Assembly (NCBI GenBank): GCA_003868215.1
Contig: QWDQ01000049.1
Coordinates: forward strand, 142,910 to 206,909
Direction: 5' to 3'
DNA: 64,000 nucleotides
From: Pseudophaeomoniella oleicola
Taxonomy: Eukaryota > Ascomycota > Eurotiomycetes > Phaeomoniellales > Phaeomoniellaceae
Position 1 is the first letter of the stretch. Every line of letters begins with the position of its first letter. The position numbers and the translations under genes were made by a program. The notes beneath the pieces were generated by a model. It was not told the origin of the DNA and did not search any database. It saw only the letters and a list, made by a program, of their open reading frames with translations. Of the stretch, positions 23,073 to 35,286 are shown piece after piece.

Positions 23073-23550
23073 ATGGTCAGTGTGGCTCATTAGACGTTAT
23101 TGGACATCGTGTGGGAACATAGACATCTCAGCGAATCGTGCACCGTAAGAGGTATGAAGTGTAGTCGATGATGCGAGATAACATGGGTGTTGCAATATAA
23201 GCAACTGAGAGGCGTAATCAGCATAAAAATAAATGCATTAGAACTTCAGTTCCGCGACCCTGAAACCGCTCGGTGGCGCCGCGATCGCGACAACATAACT
23301 TCAAACCTCACGGCGGTACCAGTATTTCTTTGCGATCACATTATCACTCCATGTGGATGACTTGGTATGGAGCCTCAATTTAATCTCTTAATGCATTATT
23401 ACTGGTATTCTCCAGGATCTGTGTCCTGCTAGCTGCGCGGAAAACGTTTCGAAACACATGCCAGCGTATCTCTATCTTAGCATTCATTCCCAACGGTCAA
23501 TCAGCAAGAATTACGCATTAGATGCGCAATGATCAGCATAGAAACTGGTC
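23073..23550. other. Intergenic region before GEM1
   Basis: This is the 3' region of the Zn2Cys6 gene and the promoter of GEM1. No gene was seen. Confidence 0.5.
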
Positions 23551-25610
23551 ATGGTCACAGGTATGCAGACACCACAATGTGTCTCCCCTCATGATTTTTA
23601 CGCTGGCGCAACAAGCCTGCTCATAAACAGTCGCATGACTGTAGAAGACACAGACGCTGATACTCATAACCTTTACAACTTGCAGTGCGGATAAGTGTGT
23701 GCGGTGATGAAGGCACCGGAAAGTCTAGCCTGATCACCAGTCTTGTCAAAGACACCTTCGTCAACAACAAGATACAACCAGTATTACCTCAGATTACAAT
23801 CCCACCGACGCTAGGAACCCCTGAGAATGTTACGACAACAGTCGTTGATACCTCCGCTCTGCCCCAAGAGCGTCCGAATCTTGCGCGAGAGATAAGGAAG
23901 TCCAATGTCATACTATTGGTATATTCCGACCATTACAGCTATGAAAGGATTGCCCTCTTCTGGATGCCATATCTTCGGGGGCTTGGAGTCAACGTTCCAG
24001 TGGTCCTATGCGCCAACAAGTCGGATCTCACTGGGGATGCGCAAGCAGCGCAGGTCGTTGAGGAAGAGATGCTTCCGGTTATGGCAGAGTTCAAGGAGAT
24101 TGACTCATGTATCAGAACGAGTGCAAGAGAGCATTACAATGTAAACGAAGCATTCTTTCTCTGCCAGAAAGCTGTAACGCATCCCGTTGCACCGCTCTAC
24201 AATTCAGCGGAATCGTCTCTAAAGCCGGCTGCAATCTCTGCTTTGCAGAGAGTATTCTATCTTTGCGACAAAGATAGGGATGGGTATTTAAGCGACAAGG
24301 AGCTGGATGAATTCCAGATACAGTGTTTTGAAAAACCCCTTTCGGATCAGGACCGTGAGAATATCAAACACACCCTTTATCGCATGTCACCCAAGGCCCT
24401 CTCCGAGCAAGGCATATCGGTGGAAGGTTTTTTGTTGCTTAATAAACTATATGCGCAAAAAGGCCGGCATGAGACAATCTGGGTTATCTTGCGGCGCTTT
24501 CATTATACGGACAATTTGTCCCTACAAGAATCATTTGTCCATCCCAAATTCGAAGTGGTACCATTTGCATCAACTGAATTGTCGCCTTCAGGGTACCGCT
24601 TCCTGGTGGACCTCTTCCTCCTATCAGACAAGGACAATGATGGGGGGCTCTCTTCTGCGGAGCTTGCTTCAACATTTGCGCCTACCCCTGGGATTCCGCA
24701 GCTTTGGATATCGACCAATTTTCCTGCCTGCACTCTGACTAATGATGCTGGCTATGTAACTCTTCAAGGATGGCTGGCACAGTGGTCTTTCTTTGTACGT
24801 GAATCTCCGTCGAGTGCTCTCGAATATCTTGCGTACCTTGGTTATTCCAACACTACCATTCCAAATACCGTTTCCGCATTAAAAGTCACGAAGCCACTCA
24901 AACGAGGCAAGAGACCAAGCACTCAGCCTGTGGTCCGCACTGTTCTACACTCCCTTGTTCTTGGAGCACCAGCATCAGGGAAGACTTCACTCCTCAACGC
25001 ATTCTTATCGAAAGGGTTCTCCTCTCTACATCACCCTACCATCCACTCTGCTACGGCAATTAATACAGTTGAATTACCTGGTGGTCGACAAATCTATCTC
25101 ATCCTCACTGAACCGGGCCAGATCTCAGCATCCGCAGTTCTGGAGAATTCGGACAAAGTTCTGCAGAAGGTCGACTCGGTCCTATATGTCTACGACTCGA
25201 GTGATCCAGACTCCTTCTCGTATATCCCAGCCATAAGAGATAAATACGCCCATCTCGCCTCGCTCCCATCTGTTTTCGTAGCGCTGAAAGCAGATCTGGA
25301 TCGAACGCCAACACAGCGGTCAGATATACAGCCAGATGAGTATGTAAGAGACGTTTTGCATATGCCTCAGGGCGGAATGATGCATGCATCCGTCAAATGG
25401 GGAAGCGTGAGCGAAGTATGGACAAAGGTTGCTGAAGCAGGCATAGAGCCTTGGAAGGCGTGGCCGAAAGCCAAAGGGGACAGAGACGATGATGAAGATG
25501 GCGAGAGATGGGAGGATAAACTCATCCAATGGGGTCTGGTTGGTGCAGCGATTGTAGGTGTTGGCGCGGCAGCTATCGTCATCTGGCGGCGTGCTAGAGG
25601 TGGCACATAA
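23551..25610 (+). CDS. GEM1: Mitochondrial Rho GTPase Gem1 (Miro)
   Basis: Gem1/Miro sits in the outer mitochondrial membrane and controls mitochondrial shape and inheritance and ER-mitochondria contacts. A 10-nt first exon (23551-23560, ATGGTCACAG) joins across a 125-bp intron to 23686-25610, giving 644 residues starting [18 protein letters not shown]. The large frame otherwise opens on GTG, which is why the first exon is needed. Domain order is complete: an N-terminal GTPase with the P-loop at about residues 10-17 and the base-specifying CANKSDL; EF-hand 1 at about 198-209 ([12 protein letters not shown]); EF-hand 2 at about 318 ([12 protein letters not shown]); a second GTPase with [11 protein letters not shown] and VALKADLD; and a C-terminal anchor [17 protein letters not shown] followed by RRARGGT. 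Length and order fit fungal Miro. Confidence 0.95.
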
Positions 25611-26076
25611 TAAAGAGTCATATCCGCAAGCTATACGAATGACTGTTTGAAATAGTTTTCTAGATACCCAATATCCAAACCATTCACAACCACACTCACG
25701 TCAATTGCCTGTAGGGTAAAATGAGCGTTGGGTTCTGACTGATGTTCTCGAAATGTTCTGTTATCGCTCTTGGCATGCGGCTGCCTTGTCCCAAACTTTA
25801 TCGGTTGATCGCCTTTGCATGACTTAATCCCTCTAGATTTCTATTTCTTCCTCGGTAATTTTCACTCACAGCTCACCTGAACTGTCTTCACTTTTCACAG
25901 CTTCGTTGCTTGTGTGGAAGTGAAGATGGCTGGAAAGATTCTCAGGTGAATAGCGCTTTCAGTCGCCCATCAATAACCACTCCGCCTTACTGCCTCGCAG
26001 CAACAAGCAACAAGCAACAGCGCCATCCCATTATCGCGCCCAGACACCGTGAACCATCAGCGCATCCGCAGCATAC
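25611..26076. other. Intergenic region between GEM1 and TFIIE alpha
   Basis: This is the 3' region of GEM1 and the promoter and leader of the TFIIE alpha gene. A short upstream frame starts at 25926 (MAGKILR) just before a GTGAAT. It cannot be spliced in frame to 26077 with the acceptors I see, so it is probably leader sequence. Confidence 0.45.
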
Positions 26077-27405
26077 ATGATGGATATTGCACAGTCTCTC
26101 ATTCGCATGACCGTTCGGTCCTTCTACTCGGTCAAACATGTCCTAATCATTGATGCGCTCATGATACATTCCATCTTAACTACTGACGACATTGCGTTCC
26201 TTCTTGGTCAACAAGCGAAAGACGTCCGGAGACTCTTACATCCTTTGAAGCAGGCACGGCTTCTCTCTACACAGTCGAGACAGGAGACACGAGATGGGTA
26301 TCAGAAGGCAATATCGCGAGAATACTACTACATACCATTACATCCTGCGATAGACGCCATCAAATACAAGGTCTGGAAGTTGCAGAACAAGGTGCAAGAG
26401 CTCTACAAACCTAACGAGGAACGGAAGGAATGGAAGTGTCCACAATGCTCTGCCATGTGGACTGATCTTGAGGTTCTTGACTCTGTGGGTCCGATGGGGT
26501 TTGAATGTCATCGCTGCGGTGGCACACTCGAGCGGGTAGCGGACGCACAAGGAGAAAGCGCTGCGATGGCGGGGCATGAAAAGCAAGCGCTTCTGCAGAA
26601 GCAGATAGGCAAACTCGTCAAACTTATGCAACAGATCGACAACCAAGAGATACCGGAAAACGACTTTGAATCTGCATGGGAGAGGAAGAAGGATGTGCCA
26701 AGAGAGGAAGGCATTGGAACTCGCAGGCAAATGATAGCTGTGGGAAGAGCTGGATACAGGTCTGGAGCTGGGAGAGTCGACCAGACAGACTCGAACAAGC
26801 TCACCATCAATCTCAGCAATGCAGAAGAACTGAACGAAGCAGAGCGGGTTGAAGCGGAGAAAAAGAAGGCTGCTCTACTTGCTCAAAATCAACTCCCCAT
26901 CTGGCATCGGGAGAGTGCGATTGGTGTTAGTGGAGACGTAAAAACCGAGGAAAACTCGAACGGTCTAATCAAGTCTGATCCTGACTCTGGAGACCAGAAG
27001 CCGAATATCGACCCGATGGATGATGAAATGGCAGCTGTCTACGCAGAAATGGAACGAGAAAGACAGCGAGACGCTGAGAAGGCCGCATTAGCTGCGCAAG
27101 ACGCCGAGGATGACGAGGACGACGAGGACGACGAAGATGAAGAGGATTTCGAGGATGTTCCATCTACTGGCGTTGGCACCCCTCTTCCATCTTCTCAATC
27201 TGCGACCAATGGAGTCAAAAGGGAAAGAGATGCCGGACCTGGTTTTGACTCTGGTACATCCACCTCAGCCAATACGCCGGGCGGAGACACTCCCAACGCC
27301 AAGAGAGTGAAGACCGAAGAGGAAGCAGGGCAGTCGGTACCGCTAGCGGTCAAGAAAGACGAGGATTCGGACGAAGATGAGGAAGATTTCGAAGATGCCA
27401 TGTAA
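26077..27405 (+). CDS. TFA1: Transcription initiation factor IIE subunit alpha
   Basis: TFIIE alpha recruits and stimulates TFIIH at RNA polymerase II promoters. A single exon encodes 442 residues. The N-terminal winged-helix region (about 1-95) includes VLIIDALMIHSILTTDDIAF and REYYYIPLHPAIDAIKYK. A zinc ribbon follows with Cys121-x2-Cys124 and Cys144-x2-Cys147 around GPMGFECHRCGG. The rest is charged and flexible, with an acidic run (DDEDDEDDEDEEDFEDV) and a second acidic end (DEDEEDFEDAM), which in the family contacts TFIIH. A double ATG at 26077/26080 leaves the exact start uncertain by one codon. The order and the zinc ribbon leave little doubt. It is transcribed in the same direction as GEM1, 0.5 kb downstream. 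Confidence 0.95.
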   Translation: MMDIAQSLIRMTVRSFYSVKHVLIIDALMIHSILTTDDIAFLLGQQAKDVRRLLHPLKQARLLSTQSRQETRDGYQKAISREYYYIPLHPAIDAIKYKVWKLQNKVQELYKPNEERKEWKCPQCSAMWTDLEVLDSVGPMGFECHRCGGTLERVADAQGESAAMAGHEKQALLQKQIGKLVKLMQQIDNQEIPENDFESAWERKKDVPREEGIGTRRQMIAVGRAGYRSGAGRVDQTDSNKLTINLSNAEELNEAERVEAEKKKAALLAQNQLPIWHRESAIGVSGDVKTEENSNGLIKSDPDSGDQKPNIDPMDDEMAAVYAEMERERQRDAEKAALAAQDAEDDEDDEDDEDEEDFEDVPSTGVGTPLPSSQSATNGVKRERDAGPGFDSGTSTSANTPGGDTPNAKRVKTEEEAGQSVPLAVKKDEDSDEDEEDFEDAM

Positions 27406-30094
27406 TTATTCGGATGTCTATGGTATAACACGGATTGCTTTACTTTGGGGTCATTCTTCAGCATCGATGGGAGTCAGGTGCGGTCTGCTTCAGCCAGGAA
27501 CCAGCAAGGTGCAGGTCTAGGCAAAAAAAAAAAACAAAGAGGTAAAATGGTGGGATAACCACAAGCAGCGGCATGAGATCGCATTGCAGTGTTGGGTTCA
27601 TGGAGCGATGGATGCACCATGGAGACTTTAGTCATTTCAGGACATTGTACACTTGCAGTACTTGATGCTATTTATTAAGCGAGATGAGGGAACGAAAAGA
27701 TAAGCCTATTGCCAGAGAGATAGATCAGCTCGTTAACGGTGAACAACTACAACTTTCCCGATAATACCGGATCGTCGCGCCTTCGATGGCGGGCTGTGCT
27801 GCATGTTACCGTATGATCCGTAGTATGCGAAGCTTTATTCCTTTCTCTCTTTCGCTCCTCTTTTTCCCCTTCTTCCTTGCTGTGATCGGCACCGATGACT
27901 GTCATGCTTTCTCACACAAAATTGGGACGTGGAGATTGGGAAAATTGGGGTGGCCGCAGGCCCTCCCCCCCGACTCACGGTCTAGATCGGCATACATCGA
28001 GATAGCGATAGCGATCGATATCCTGGCGACCAGACCCCAACTTTGACGGCGCTCGCATATAAACCTCCGTCCATTTCCATTCATCGATAATCCATTGATG
28101 ATCGTTGAATGATGATGATGATGATCACGGTAGGGTACTGTAAAAGTTGAAACACCGCTCGCACTCGCGGACAGAAGGCCGGTGTTCTGCTGCGTTTGGG
28201 TTCATGTGTGTTTCTTGAGGGCGGATGTGAAGAGCAAGTTGGGGCTCGATGCAGGAATCAAAATCAGATCAGCGAGGAGCAGGGTGGCTGACAGCAGCAG
28301 GTAGGCAGGCAGCATTGTATAACTTGATATTGACTAGCTTATGTGGGGACGCATGCCGCTCACAGAATGCTCGGGTGATGTCCTTATCTTCGAAGAAGCT
28401 ATGCTTGCTTGGTTGGTCGGGGTCTTTTGGACGAAGGAAGAGACGGACTTTGAATGGTGCAGTGCATTGGATGCGCTGTGATCCATGATGGATGCCTGTA
28501 TTCCATCTGGTGCCGGATGTAACGGTGCAATTTTGTGAAAGGATGCCTCACCTACCTGATCTACCTGAATGGTCGGACACAGTTCGTTTTCTTGAATCCT
28601 TGTGGGATGTTGCACATCAAGCAGATGGAGGAGACACCATCACCATAAACCATCGGAGCGGTGAGTCCTCTGTCTCTCTCTCTCGCTACGTGTTCGTCCT
28701 GTGGAGGCGCGATGTCTCGATAAGAAGTCTTGGCCATTTCCCTCTTTCTTGCCAATTGTCCGATCGCTCATGTGATCATCTTTGCGTTCTGATGCAGGAC
28801 CTGCCTTCTGTGGGTGGTGGGTGATCAGAGTTCATCGATCAAGTCTACTGCGGTGGGAACTCCCTCTCGAATTGTCAGGCAAGCGCTCGCAAGGTGAAAA
28901 GTAGAGAAGACTGGTACTTAAACTAGTATCGAGGGGTCCTTGGTACGTTGATAAGGGAAGAGGGATGAGCAGTTTGGCCGGTTTTGATTGGTCTAGTGAT
29001 TCATGTCCTAAATGGGCAAGGTCTTCCCAGTGCACATCTCTCTGCAGTAGTGCGTTAGTACGCCGTAGTAAGGAAAGCCCCGTACTTTCTGCCATGGGGG
29101 GTAAGGAGGGACGCCTGTAGGGTGGCGATCATCCCTGAATGATCCCTGTACAATGACGGTCAGTTGCTGCATATATAAGGACTAAAGGAGTCGCCTCTAA
29201 CCAAAGCAGAGACGTGTGGAAGGTAACGCAGCCAGGTTCCTGACTTGACCTCTTTCTAGTAATTGACTTTGAACGCTTCCTGCCGGTTCATCGATCGTTC
29301 CTTGTTTGTGTCACCGTGGTTTTGGTTTTGGTTTTGGGTTTTGCGGGGATTTCGCTGCATCACTTATACTCATCCTCATACACACCGCATCCACGACAAT
29401 ATAACTGTTTCAAGGCCACAACGGACAAAGGATATCTATCGAGTCACATTTGGAAGAACTCAGTGCGTTGCTATATTGCCAAGCGAACTGAGGAAATTAT
29501 ATGCAATTACGGTCAAGCGTTTCTCCCTTGACTGCAGGTGTTGCCCTACCTCAACAATCTTGTCACGAGGGCATTGGGCCAGAGCCAGGTACTATTGACG
29601 TGTACCCCAAGGCTAAAGGAAGCGTTTTATTTGTTTTCTCGGGAATTCCGGGCTGCTCTTATCTATTTTCTTAATACTACGGGCCCACTGGGGAACAGAA
29701 AGGAGATTATTTAGCAGCGTCTTTGTTCTACGCCATCTCTTTCGTTATCCTCCCGAAAGTCAATTCTCATCACGCAATCCTTGCCTCAATATCGCAATCA
29801 CTCATATTCGTCAGAGTGCCACGTCCAACACACTTCAGGACAGGATTGTGCTTTGCTCACCGCTGAATGTCCATCAAGGATAGCTAGGTATCTTATTTTC
29901 CCCACGTTTCGCCTGCACCTGCATCGCTGATCGGTCGACGTCCTGAATACCCACTCCACTGCGCTGTGCCTTTATATTTCCTTCGTTGCGCTCCATTTCT
30001 AAGAGGAAGAAATCTTCCCCATACCCAACGCAACTTCTTGAGCCAAACCCAAGAGTATAAAATCCTGTCCCAGCAGCAACAACAAACAGGCAAT
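27406..30094. other. Long intergenic region before choline sulfatase
   Basis: Nearly 2.7 kb with no gene I can support. A 13-base A run is at about 27522-27534, a TGA-type trinucleotide repeat at about 28109-28125 and a TGGTTT-type repeat at about 29317-29340. An 86-codon frame at 27786-28046 has one hydrophobic stretch but no other support. The right end must hold the choline sulfatase promoter. Confidence 0.45.
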
Positions 30095-31941
30095 ATGGCG
30101 TCTTCAGAAAGACCCAATATCCTATACATCATGGCCGACCAAATGTGCGCGCCACTCCTTCCATTCCATGATCCGAAGTCTGTGATCAAGATGCCAAACC
30201 TCATGAAGCTGGCGCAGGAATCGGTGGTCTTTGACTCAGCATATTGCAATTCGCCACTATGCGCACCCTCACGCTTCACTCTTGTAACAGGCCAATTGCC
30301 ACACAAGATCGGTGGCTATGACAATGCGGCGCAGTTGTCTTCAGAGATTCCAACCTACGCCCATTACCTCAGAAGAGAAGGATACCACACCGCGTTGGCG
30401 GGCAAGATGCACTTCATTGGGCCTGATCAATTGCACGGCTTTGAGCAGGTATGGTTTCTCTTGGCGCACCCAATGCACTCACACTAACGTTGTCTCGCAG
30501 CGATTGACCTCCGACATCTACCCTGGTGATTTTGGCTGGACTGTCAATTGGGATAAACCAGAAGTGATGCTTGATTGGTACCACAACATGTCGTCGGTCT
30601 ACGATTCAGGGCCAGTTATCCGTACGAACCAAATCGATTACGATGAAGAAGTGCTATACAAATCCCAACAATACCTGTATGACCACGTGAGACACAGGAG
30701 GAATCAACCCTTTGCCTTGACGGCTTCCTTCACCCACCCACATGGTAAGTCAGAGACTCACAGTTTCTCTAGCACATAATACTAACGCCTTCGCAGACCC
30801 ATATAACTCTCAGCATGAATTTTGGGATCTCTACGAGGACGTTGACATTCCCCTTCCAACAGTACCCGCTGGGGACCAGCAAAAGTTAGATCCTCACTCT
30901 CAGCGTATTCTGAAGATCACCGAGGCTTGGGGCAAGGACATTCCAGAAGAGCGCATCCTTTCTGCTCGTCGGGCGTACTTTGCTGCATGTTCATACGTGG
31001 ATTATCAAGTTGGAAAACTGTTAAAGACCTTGAAGGACTGTGGTTTTGCGGATAACACTATCATTGTTTTCAGCGGTGACCATGGTGACATGCTCGGAGA
31101 GAAGGGGCTATGGTACAAGATGAACTGGTTTGAAGGTAGCGCTAGGGTACCGCTTCTTGTTCATTATCCCCAGAAGTTCGCGCCGAAGCACGTCAAAGAG
31201 AGTGTCTCGACGATGGACCTTCTTCCAACCTTTGTGGACTTTGTTGGTGGGGAACTTGAGCCTGAGCTTCCACTTGATGGTGTCTCCCTCTTACCGTACA
31301 TTACCAATGTGGAAGGTCCCAAACACGATACCGTGATAGGTGAATACATGGGCGAAGCAACTCTAGCTCCCGTTGTAATGATCCGTCGTGGCAAATGGAA
31401 ATGGGTGTATAGCCCTCTTGACCCTCCTCAACTATATGATCTCGAATCCGATCCGCTGGAAACCATCAACCTGGCGGCTAATTATGCGAACACGCTCCCC
31501 AACGTCGCGTCAAGTCAAGGTGCTGAGAATGAGAAAGAACAGTCTGCTACAGACCCATTTAGCGAGCTTACCGCTAAACTTGGTCCCGAACTCTCCAGCT
31601 CACCTCCGGCAGCCCACTTCCAATCCTCTGGCGTCAAACCACCTTCCCCGCCCATTACTCCCCAAATCCCTGCCTCCTCTCTCGATCTACCCAAAATAAT
31701 CCAAGCCTTCCTTACTGAAACAGCTCAACGATGGGATTTCGAACGCATCACATCCGACGTTCTTAAATCTCAACGATATCGAAGATTGGTGCACGGCGCG
31801 TTGATCAAAGGGGAGCATACCGTCTGGGATTACACCGTCCCTAGTGATGGGAGCAAGTCTTATGTGAGGAACATGGGTAGAGGCCATGAGGCTCTCGAAT
31901 CTTTCGAGGTGACCAGTCGATGGCCAAGAGTCGTCAGATAG
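30095..31941 (+). CDS. Choline sulfatase
   Basis: Choline sulfatase hydrolyses choline-O-sulfate to choline and sulfate, letting fungi use this stored ester as a sulfur source. Three exons, 30095-30448, 30501-30744 and 30797-31941, give 580 residues. The introns are both 52 bp. Family marks are NILYIMADQM near the start, the CAPSR motif at residues 56-60 (Cys56 is the residue converted to formylglycine), LAGKMHFIGPDQLHGFE, and IIVFSGDHGDMLGEKGLWYKM in the alkaline phosphatase-like core. Near the C-terminus VHGALIKGEHTVWDY matches the family tail. A Pro/Ser-rich stretch (about residues 435-494) looks like an insertion relative to the usual compact enzyme. It is stop-free and shows no clear splice sites. 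No transporter or sulfur regulator is adjacent. Confidence 0.92.
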
Positions 31942-33045
31942 GGTCTACTGGCAGACCTGATGAACTGAATGAATTAATGACCTATCGAAACTGGCCGTAC
32001 AGTTGACTTTGTTTTTATCTTTTGGTTTTTTATTTTTGGCTGCATTCGGTCCAAAAGGAGACATATTTTTTGTGTCGTTTTCCTTGTTTGTCCAAAGAAT
32101 GAAGCATTTCAAGCGTGCGTGCGTGCATGCGTGCGTCGTCGTCCCGCGGAGCATTTAGAACTCACTGCTTAACTTTAGGTACCTCTTATGTAGTGTTATA
32201 CATTGTATATAGAATGTTTACTACACTCTGTCAACTTTTCAGGTTCAAACTTCTTGCAGAAACGATTGGATTATAAGTCACTGGATACTAGTTACGTAGG
32301 TACCTAAACTCTCCGCCACAGGATCAGACGATAGGACGAGGGGTAGGCACAGGGTCAGGAACAGAGAACTAGGTAGGAGATAGGTAGGTAAGAAGCGGGC
32401 TCGGTGATGAGGGTGATGAATTCTGCATTGGTGTTTTCAAAAGTGTTAAATATGTTTTAATTTTATATAACAGCACGATTTGAGGCTTTGTTCACAATTT
32501 CTCCTCGATGTGGGAGATGGTCTACTTAGCTAAGAATCATATCTCGCTGACCACTGGACACATCCACAACGAACGAATCTCAACTTCGACAGTCTGATCT
32601 CTCCTTTCATGCTTTATAAAAACAGTCATGATGCCTCTCGCGCCTCGCGTTCAATTTGGTTTGGTTCGACTCAAAAATGTTCGATCTTCCGGAGTGGGCC
32701 AAGCGTATTTGCCCTTGACTAGGCCACATCTCTTCTTTTTTGCCTTTCCCCTTCCTTCTTAGCGATAAGAGGAAAGGAAGAAGTATCAAGACGATGGGTA
32801 TCATTGTTGGATGGGTTGTCAAAGACTTCCGTTCATGCACAGTCCTTTTCGATAGATCTATGCAGATGATCGTACAACAGAAAACAAAAACAAAGATAAA
32901 GCACAAAACTGGGATGTCATAGGAAAGCAGATCAAAGTCAGGGGAAGGAACGGATACCAGTGGTGAAAGAGGCTTTATTCTTCAAAGGAATTGGACCAAA
33001 TCGTAAATGGACTGATGCCTGGTAGCTTGCACAGTCGTCAGCCGC
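31942..33045. other. Convergent intergenic region
   Basis: The 3' ends of choline sulfatase (plus) and PEP carboxykinase (minus) meet here. A GCGT-type tetranucleotide repeat lies at about 32113-32136. TAGGTACCTA-type palindromes lie at about 32176-32184 and 32297-32306. No gene was seen. Confidence 0.5.
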
Positions 33046-35286
33046 CTAGACGGTGGGACCGGCCTTGATAACCTCCTCGGTGGCTTCGTCCTCGTACTTC
33101 TTGAAGTTGTCCTTGAAGAGGGCACCGAGCTTGGTGACTTCCTCTGTGAAGTCTGTTGAAGCGGTCCAAGACTTCTTGGGGTTGAGAAGATCATCTGGAA
33201 CACCTGGGCAAGTTTTTGGCACGTGCAGATTGAATGTATCATAGGTCTCGTATTCGACCTTGGCAAGTTCACCAGAATGAATAGCATCCAGGATGGCGCG
33301 AGTATACTTCAACGGACAACGTTTGCCACCAGTGGTAGCTCCAGCACCAACCCAACCAGTGTTCAGCAACCAGGCGTTAGCATTGTGCTGAGAGATCTTG
33401 TCGGCCAACATCTTGGCATAACGCATCGGATGAAGAGCCAAGAAGGGTTGGGCGAAGCATGATGAGAATGTAGCTTGCGGTTCAGTGACACCCTGTTCTG
33501 TACCAGCCATCTTGGAAGTATAGCCAGAAATGAAGTGGAACATGGTTTGTTCTGTGGTAAGCTTGGAGATGGGTGGGAGAACTCCACGAGCGTCACAGGT
33601 GAGGAGAATGATGTTTGTTGGATGCTTCTCGGTCAAGCAGGGAATTTTAGCGTTGCCAATATATTCAATAGGATAAGCGCAGCGAGTGTTCTCTGTAAGC
33701 GTCGAATCATCGTAATCGACCTCACGAGTCTGAGGGTTGAAAACGACGTTCTCCAGAACCGACCCAAATGTGATGGCGTTGAAAATATCCGGTTCTTTCT
33801 CGGCAGAAAGGCCAATGCACTTTGCATAACAACCACCTTCAATGTTGAAAACACCCGTGTCTGACCAGCAATGCTCATCGTCACCGATCAGAGCACGTTT
33901 GGGATCTGCTGACAATGTCGTCTTGCCAGTTCCTGACAGGCCAAAGAAGACAGTGACATCCCCACTCTTGCCCTCGTTGGCCGACGAGTGCAAAGTCAAA
34001 ACATTGTGCTTAACAGGCATCTCATAAAACAAAACTGTGAAAATACCCTTCTTCATTTCTCCGGCATATTCAGTTCCGAGGATAACCATTTCCTTGTCGG
34101 CAAAATTAATTGCCACAGACGTCGAACTGGTCATACCGGTGGTATATCTGTTCGCTGGAAAACTGCCAGCATTGTAAATGACATAGTCGGGGTGGAAATG
34201 CTCCAACTCCTTCCGAGTTGGTCGGATAAGCATGTTCCGCATGAAAAGAGCATGATAGGCACGGGCACAGACGACTCTGACACTGATTCTGTATTTTTCA
34301 TCCCAACCAGCATAACCATCGATCACGTAAATTCGGTTTCTTGTGTTTAGATAATCAATAGCTCGTTCGCGGTTGATTTTCCAGACCTAATACAGTGATG
34401 ATGATTGGTCAGTAATGTTGTGAGATGATTTGCCGACAAAGTTATCGATTATACGTCATCGTACATAGGGAAAGCGGGGCAGACGATATCACATCGGGAA
34501 TCTCGAACTGCGGGGAACCAAGGAAATCCCAATCCCTGTCACTCGCACGACCGGACACGCGAGCAGACCTGATCAGACAAGAACGCCTCCAGAATACCAA
34601 GAACATGTGTGAAGAAGTATGACATAGCATTGAGGCATTGACCAAAGATGCTCAGGAGAAATTGGTGTCACTTACATCGGGGGACATTGGCTTGTTGACA
34701 GGGCCCCACCAGACATCTTTTTCTGAGCCGGACTCCTTCACAATTCGCTTATCTGAAGGTGATCGCCCCGTCTTTGCGCCAGAATATGCTGTAAGAGCGC
34801 CACTTGATGTGATAGCGGAACCAGTTTCGTAGACAAGAGCATCTTCGTAAAGGGCAGCGACTGAAGGATTAGCGACCTGTAACAGATAGCGTTAGTCGAG
34901 TGCTTCACAGTGCGTGAACATGTTCAGCAAACTTACAATGGCAACACGGTCGTAGTCAATGTTGGCACTCTCGTGCAACTCCTCCTCCAGTTCAGTGTGT
35001 TCCCGACCCGGCCTGTATGATGAAGAGCATCAGCAAATGGGATCGGCTCCGACACATATCGACGGTCAATAAGGTGGGGTAATACATACTCTACACCACT
35101 TGGATGCAAGGCGGTCTTGTTTACGGAGTGAGACACCATTCTCAAAGATGTTGAATGGTAATTGCTTTTCTGTTGTTTGGAAACGGCTTGGCGCGCGAGA
35201 TCTGAAGACAGGGGAGCAGGGGAAGCTGGACGAAAAGGAGGAACAGAAGAAGACTTGGTTGAGGCAAGGAAAGAAGAAGTAGGCAT
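33046..35286 (-). CDS. Phosphoenolpyruvate carboxykinase (ATP)
   Basis: The enzyme converts oxaloacetate and ATP to phosphoenolpyruvate, the key step of gluconeogenesis (acuF in Aspergillus). Exons are 35090-35286, 34937-35012, 34676-34876 and 33046-34386. From the first ATG the product is 604 residues; from the in-frame Met at 35139 ([15 protein letters not shown]) it is 555, which matches the usual 550 or so. Catalytic segments are all present: [16 protein letters not shown], the P-loop [14 protein letters not shown], the metal site [10 protein letters not shown], and [16 protein letters not shown]. The extra 49 N-terminal residues are Ser/Pro/Ala rich and could be a leader or untranslated. 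Introns 1 and 2 are 77 and 54 bp but intron 3 is 289 bp, unusually long here. Repression by glucose is known for the family but not shown by this sequence. Confidence 0.95.

Noticed and set aside
27786-28046. 86-codon frame with a hydrophobic segment
   Set aside because: Only one weak feature, low-complexity flanks and no splice or homology support.
29316-29531. Frame with a secretion-signal-like Val/Leu start
   Set aside because: It opens on GTG and the hydrophobic part comes from a TGGTTT-type repeat, so it is probably not a signal peptide.
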